Below, in pieces: positions 5,419 to 5,480 of a stretch of 5,480 nucleotides of DNA; position 1 is the stretch's first letter, and each line of letters starts with the position of its first letter. The position numbers were made by a program, and so were the translations under genes. The DNA comes from Deltaproteobacteria bacterium (lineage in GTDB: Bacteria > Desulfobacterota > Binatia > Binatales > Binataceae), in the NCBI GenBank assembly GCA_021780585.1, contig JAJXYM010000275.1:1-5480 (forward strand), in the 5' to 3' direction. A model generated the notes under the pieces. That model did no database searches, was not told the DNA's origin, and worked only from the letters and a program-made list of their open reading frames with translations.

Positions 5419-5480
5419 TTACTCCTCGCCGTTCGTCACGCCGTTGGCGTCCGCCTCGTCGTCCTTCTCCGCCAGCGGCG
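5419..5480 (-). CDS. C-terminal tail of an unidentified protein (runs off right edge)
   Basis: Reading inwards from the right edge, one minus-strand frame gives 19 codons ending at TAA (5421-5419). The tail is acidic: AEKDDEADANGVTNGEE. The codons use G or C at the third position almost throughout, as expected for a native gene of this genome. Nothing in the tail identifies the protein. It could be an acidic, disordered extension of a larger enzyme or regulator. That this frame is coding is inferred from codon use and from the position of the stop just before an AT-rich gap. Confidence 0.5.
   Translation of the reverse strand, partial: PLAEKDDEADANGVTNGEE

Noticed and set aside
4467..5480. 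Defence island or toxin-antitoxin module
   Set aside because: An orphan membrane protein next to a small basic ORF superficially resembles a type I or other toxin-antitoxin pair. However, there is no toxin motif, nuclease, ATPase or reverse transcriptase, and the small ORF has no membrane segment or DNA-binding motif.

Overview
The window is GC-rich DNA, with G or C at most third codon positions, from a Gram-negative bacterium. The Gram-negative call rests on a predicted lipoprotein, an exported M23 peptidase and a glutathione-dependent alcohol dehydrogenase. I cannot fix the lineage. Alphaproteobacteria, former Deltaproteobacteria and Binatota-like bacteria would all fit, and no rRNA or other marker is present. 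Every gene I can support lies on the minus strand, so transcription runs from right to left.

In transcription order: the last 19 codons of an unidentified gene (5480-5419); an AT-richer gap with a weak promoter-like element; a 48-codon small ORF with a very good ribosome binding site (5350-5204); a DUF6338-like membrane protein whose start is unclear (5085 or further upstream, to 4510); two tandem paralogous MaoC-like double hot-dog proteins (4466-3588 and 3521-2631); a textbook class III alcohol dehydrogenase, S-(hydroxymethyl)glutathione dehydrogenase FrmA (2524-1415); a secreted M23-family metallopeptidase (1386-196); and the N-terminus of a lipoprotein that runs off the left edge (188-1).

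The five genes from 4466 leftwards are closely packed, with gaps of 66, 106, 28 and 7 bp. They could be one transcription unit, or two if the 106 bp gap before frmA holds a promoter. The biochemical theme is acyl-CoA or enoyl-thioester hydration (the MaoC pair) beside glutathione-linked formaldehyde oxidation (FrmA). The last two genes are envelope proteins and probably form a separate module. The right-hand 900 bp is visibly less GC-rich and holds orphan genes, which suggests a different history.

The points most worth a second look are the MaoC pair, the unrecognised 48-codon ORF and the membrane-protein start. The MaoC pair has an identical 24-residue C-terminus whose DNA differs only at synonymous sites, and both members have a non-canonical active-site motif. 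The membrane protein's hydrophobic N-terminus extends upstream of any standard in-frame start codon. I found no sign of a CRISPR array, transposon, tRNA, rRNA or defence operon. There is no gene-free stretch longer than 300 bp.
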